Shown: positions 60,767 through 64,000 of the stretch, one piece after another
Numbering within the stretch: the stretch's first letter is position 1
Layout: each line of letters begins with the position of its first letter
Source of the DNA: Alligator mississippiensis
Lineage: Eukaryota; Chordata; Crocodylia; Alligatoridae
DNA: 64,000 nt
NCBI RefSeq assembly: GCF_030867095.1
Contig: NC_081829.1
Coordinates: forward strand, 89,365,261-89,429,260
Direction: 5' to 3'
Translations under genes and position numbers: made by a program
Notes under the pieces: generated by a model
Databases searched by the model: none
Told to the model about the DNA's origin: nothing
Seen by the model: only the letters and a program-made list of their open reading frames with translations

Positions 60767-63533
60767 GTAGGAGTTTGGGGCGGTCGTGTGTGTGATCCGT
60801 GTTCCCGTGGCAGAGACAGGGGCTTTTTTTGTTTGTTTGTTTAATCTTGGGGGCTCAAGATTTTTTTTTTTTAAGTCCTGGGTTTTTGGGGTGGTTTTTT
60901 TTTTTTGGTCCCCTCCTTTCCCCCCTGAGATCGCAGTGCAGGCTGCCCTGGCATGTGATGCTCAAAGCCTCTGGCTGCTCCGAAACCTTGGGTGTTGTTT
61001 CCCTTCCCTGCACCGCGGTTCTTCTGCTTTTACTTCCGCGGCGCCTGGGAAAAGTTGACCCGCGGCGCGTTTGTTCCCCAGCTTTTCTTTGTGGCAGCAG
61101 CGGCTGGCTGGGCACTACCTGCCGGCTCTCACGCGGGTCTTCCCCAGGGGCAGCTAGCCCTGCCCGGCAGGTGTCCACATGCCCCCGAGCAGGGCCACAG
61201 GTACGGCCCAGGGCTCCGCTGCCGGCTCCTGGCGGGGCTGCGGTCGCTCCTGGCACGGGAATGCGGTGGCTGGAGCCGGGGGTGGCTCCCGGTGCTCCGG
61301 ACACAATAGCGACCAGCGGCTTGGGTGCATGATTGTGCCCCGCCAATGGAGCATCCATCCCCGCCAGCCCCGGGGGCTCCTTCCATTCCCCGGAGCCGGA
61401 GCGGAGGAGGTGGCGCTGGACGGGCCGCAGGCCTCGGAAACCACCGCGTAGCCGGGCCGGATTGAAGCCGCGCGGCTCGCTCCGCTTCCGCGGGGCCCAC
61501 AGGGGAGCTTCCCGCAGCTCCCCCCGGGCGGGAGGCACGTGAATCCTCCCCCACCACCACCACCCCCGGGGGCAGCGGAGCCCTTGCTTGCATTGCCCGC
61601 TGCTGCCCCGGGGCTGCCCCCGCTCCGGGGAGGCTTGTTGCACACTCCCGCGGGGAGCCGGCACGAGCAGCAGCCGGCATTCCGCTCCCGCTGCCTGGGT
61701 GCAGCTTGCAGCGCAGAGCCGGGCCTCCGGGTGCCAGGGGCCTGCCTCGGCCGTGACTGCGCCTTTCTTTGCCAGATGCCAAAGGTTCAATCCGGGAGAT
61801 TATCCTGCCCAAAGGGCTCGACCTGGACCGGCCCAAGCGGACGCGGACCTCCTTCACGGCCGAGCAGCTGTACCGCCTGGAGATGGAGTTCCAGCGCTGC
61901 CAGTACGTGGTGGGCCGCGAGCGCACCGAGCTGGCCCGGCAGCTCAACCTCTCCGAAACTCAGGTAGGACCGGGCCCCGGGCCGCTGCTCCGCCGCGACG
62001 GGACGGGACGGCCCCGCACACACGCCCCCCCTCCCCTCCAGCCCGGCCCCGACGGGCCTGCCCCGCACCCGGCACGGCCAGGTGGGCACATCTCGCATCG
62101 CCCCCGGGCTCGTGGCACGGTCCCTACCCCCCCGTCGCAGGCTCCTGGGAGCCCCCTGCCCGCGGGGGGCTTTGCACCCTCGCAGGAGCGGGGCAGCGCT
62201 CCCCTGGGCCGCCCCGTCTCTCCTCCACCCCTTTGCTTTCGGCGCCTGGCCTTGCTGGTCCCCGGCCAGAGCTGAAATGACGGGGTGGGAGGGCGACAAG
62301 GCCCCTGTGCTCTGTGGTCAGCACAGGGCAGGAGCCGGGCGGATTCCCAGGGGGCTGCCACAGCGTCCGGGCCCCGCGGCCTCCCCCTCCCCTGCAGCAC
62401 TGCCCCGACGGTCAGTGTCGGAAATGGCCCGTGGGTCGCCCGGGAATGAGGCCGGCGTCCCACGGGGCAGGGGGGAACCTCCCCCCACCACCCCGGGCTG
62501 CAGCCCATAGACGGGGAGGGCCCCGCTCGCTGTCACTTAGGGGCCCCCGGGCTGGAGCTGAGGGAGAGGCCGGGGTTCAGCCTAGGGGGGGGGGGGTCTC
62601 ACTGCCACCGCGCAGGGTCCCCGCTATAGGCTCGCCCCGTCGGACTTGCTGCGGCTCCCAAGGGCCTGCAGTGCCTCTCCCTGGGGTCTCACCCCCACCG
62701 CCTTGTATTCAGTGCGGGGCTCCGCTGTACCCCGGGGCAGGCAGCAGCTTTACCCCGGGGCAGCGAAGAAGAAACCTCCGCAGGCGCCAGGATCGCGGCC
62801 GCTGCCCGACGCCTGGACATGGGCATGGGCTCCGGGCAGGGGAGGCTGTGCCCGCTCTGCTGCTCCTTAAGGGGCTGGGCGACGTGTGTCCCCGACCCCG
62901 CCGGGCTCCCAGGCCGCCCCCGGGCCGTCCAGGCCCTCGGTCCCGGCAGCCCCGGCCCCGCGCTGACCCGCTGCCTCTCTCGCCCGGCCCCAGGTCAAGG
63001 TGTGGTTCCAGAACCGACGCACCAAGCAGAAGAAGGACCAGGGCAAGGACTCGGAGCTGCGGTCCGTGGTGTCGGAGACCGCGGCCACCTGCAGCGTCCT
63101 GCGGCTGCTGGAGCAAGGCCGGCTGCTCTCCCCGCCCGGCCTGCCCGGCCTCCTGCCCCCCTGCGCCACCAGCGCCCTGGGCTCTGCGCTGCGGGCGCCC
63201 AGCATCACCATCGGCACCACGGGCACCACCAGCTCCGGCTCGGGGCCGGCGGGCGGCTCCCCGCACCCCCCGGCGGTGAGCAGCGCCGCGGGGCCGCCCC
63301 CGGCCGCGGGACTCCACGCCTCCCCTCCCGCGGGGCACAACCTGTTCAGCCTGCCCGTGCCCACCCTGCTGGGCTCGGTGGCCAGCCGCCTCTCCTCTAA
63401 TCCCTTGACAATGGCCGGGTCTCTGGCAGGGAACTTGCAGGAACTGTCCGCCAGGTACCTGAGCTCCTCCGCCTTCGAGCCCTACTCGCGGACCAGCAGT
63501 AAAGAAGGCGCTGAGAAAAAAGCCCTGGACTGA
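60529..63533 (+). CDS. VAX1: VAX1 (ventral anterior homeobox 1), 3 coding exons, 321 aa
   Basis: Nuclear homeodomain transcription factor of the EMX/NOT-related Vax family, required for optic stalk, optic nerve and ventral forebrain patterning (established for vertebrate VAX1). Exons: 60529-60766, 61776-61963 and 62994-63533; intron 1 is phase 1 and intron 2 phase 0, all GT/AG. The protein starts [12 protein letters not shown], as in human VAX1 with one change. The conserved Vax block [20 protein letters not shown] spans the first splice. The homeodomain is residues 99-158 with helix 3 [13 protein letters not shown] (Gln50, Asn51), and intron 2 splits it between positions 44 and 45, a classic site. 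The C-terminus [20 protein letters not shown] is essentially human. Human VAX1 is 334 aa; the difference lies in the Ala/Gly/Pro-rich linker, here Ser/Thr/Gly/Pro-rich without the long Ala run. An in-frame TGA at 60517-60519 fixes the first ATG as the start. Confidence 0.97.
61776..61963 (+). CDS. VAX1: VAX1 coding exon 2
   Basis: 188 nt from acceptor TTTCTTTGCCAG|ATGCC to donor CAG|GTAGGA. It encodes residues 80-142: [18 protein letters not shown], then homeodomain positions 1-44 with [18 protein letters not shown] and ending NLSETQ. The frame stays open into intron 2 as far as 62275, but the donor is good and exon 3 completes the homeodomain exactly. Confidence 0.96.
62994..63533 (+). CDS. 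VAX1: VAX1 coding exon 3 (terminal)
   Basis: 540 nt from acceptor GGCCCCAG|GTCAAGG to the TGA at 63531-63533. It encodes residues 143-321: the DNA-recognition helix, a Pro/Gly/Ser-rich linker, and the conserved [19 protein letters not shown] and [20 protein letters not shown] blocks ending KKALD. Confidence 0.96.
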   Translation, partial: VKVWFQNRRTKQKKDQGKDSELRSVVSETAATCSVLRLLEQGRLLSPPGLPGLLPPCATSALGSALRAPSITIGTTGTTSSGSGPAGGSPHPPAVSSAAGPPPAAGLHASPPAGHNLFSLPVPTLLGSVASRLSSNPLTMAGSLAGNLQELSARYLSSSAFEPYSRTSSKEGAEKKALD

Positions 63534-64000
63534 CTCTAAGTAACTCTATGTATTTATATTTATAGTCTCTCTTTGTGGCGATATTTATGGCATCACGACA
63601 CGTTTTAGCATCTCACCAGCCTCCCCCCGCTTGCCCACCCCCAGCCCGTCCCATCCCCAGACCCGGAAAGGACGCCCAAGCGGTAGCGGACACGTCGGAT
63701 CAGTGAAGCGAAACAAACTAAACCGCCCCAGTTTAGCTCCCGAACGGCCCCGGGCCCAGATCCGCTCGGGGGAGAGGGCAAACGGGGGAGAGACTGGTTT
63801 CCAAACCCGCCAGCCACACCGTTTGCCCTCACCCTGAATCCGCCTCCTCGGGGCCTGCGGTTTGATTTAGGAAAGGGATGGAGGGGCGGGGGGTGGGGGG
63901 AGGCAGTTGAATAATGGCCATTTCGGCTGCGGGCTGAGCCGCACGCGTGCAAACCCACGGGGAAGTCGATTCCCGGCGGACTTAGAAACGGAGCCATCCG
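63534..64000 (+). other. VAX1: VAX1 3' UTR (start) and downstream CpG-rich DNA
   Basis: After the stop comes an AT-rich segment with TATTTATATTTATAG (63549-63563), which is ordinary for a 3' UTR, then CpG-rich sequence to the window edge. I see no AATAAA in this part, so the transcript end is probably outside the window. The open frames here on both strands are uninformative because of base composition. Confidence 0.6.

Larger units (their letters stand above)
60200..64000. promoter_or_regulatory. CpG island over VAX1
   Basis: From roughly 60240 the sequence becomes rich in CG dinucleotides and stays so through exons, both introns and the 3' flank. That is typical of a Polycomb-regulated developmental homeobox gene. 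The introns (60767-61775 and 61964-62993) contain nothing but GC-rich unique sequence. Open frames of 160-320 codons on both strands here are a by-product of the scarcity of AT-rich stop codons. Confidence 0.8.

Noticed and set aside
60855-61790. 311-codon minus-strand frame over VAX1 intron 1
   Set aside because: Antisense to VAX1 in CpG-island DNA, Pro/Arg/Gly-rich, no domain; an overlapping frame in another register is equally open.
62314-63279. 321-codon plus-strand frame across VAX1 intron 2 and exon 3
   Set aside because: Wrong frame relative to the verified homeodomain exon, and composition-driven.

Overview
The window is vertebrate nuclear DNA from a sauropsid, most likely a crocodilian or a turtle. 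The reasons are abundant CR1 LINE copies of the reptile type (tails ending in ATGAAACTATGAAAC-like units), old CORE-SINE/MIR-like pieces, palindromic MITEs of the kind common in crocodilian and turtle genomes, and two protein-coding genes whose neighbourhood matches human 10q25.3. I cannot name the species.

There are two genes, placed head to head. KCNK18 (TRESK two-pore K+ channel) lies on the minus strand at 21385-14558. It has three coding exons (21385-21169, 19768-19613, 15420-14558), all splice junctions are GT/AG, and the assembled protein is 411 aa. VAX1 (ventral anterior homeobox 1) lies on the plus strand at 60529-63533. It also has three coding exons (60529-60766, 61776-61963, 62994-63533) and encodes 321 aa. 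In human the two genes are likewise adjacent and divergently transcribed. SLC18A2, next after KCNK18 in human, was not found in the 14 kb to the left.

Layout: 1-14.5 kb is intergenic and repeat-bearing (CR1, MIR-like SINEs, a Penelope-like terminal fragment in AT-rich simple repeats). KCNK18 occupies 14.6-21.4 kb, with MITEs and a tRNA-type SINE in its introns. The 39 kb between the genes holds CA/TG/ATCT microsatellites, several MITEs with visible inverted repeats (hAT-like with an 8-bp duplication, Harbinger-like, mariner-like), fold-back elements, a broken Ty3/Gypsy gag fossil, a possible solo LTR, and an isolated 2-kb CpG island at about 40.4-42.5 kb. The island has no recognisable protein but has a consensus splice donor, and it contains a short U2 snRNA-derived piece. 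The last 4 kb is the VAX1 CpG island with its promoter region, exons and start of the 3' UTR.

VAX1 patterns ventral forebrain, optic stalk and optic nerve. KCNK18 sets resting potential in sensory neurons. They share no pathway that I know of; their proximity is old synteny and not an operon-like relation. The CpG island between them is the best candidate for an unannotated transcription unit. The most unusual repeat signal is a family whose reverse strand carries a hammerhead-ribozyme-like core.
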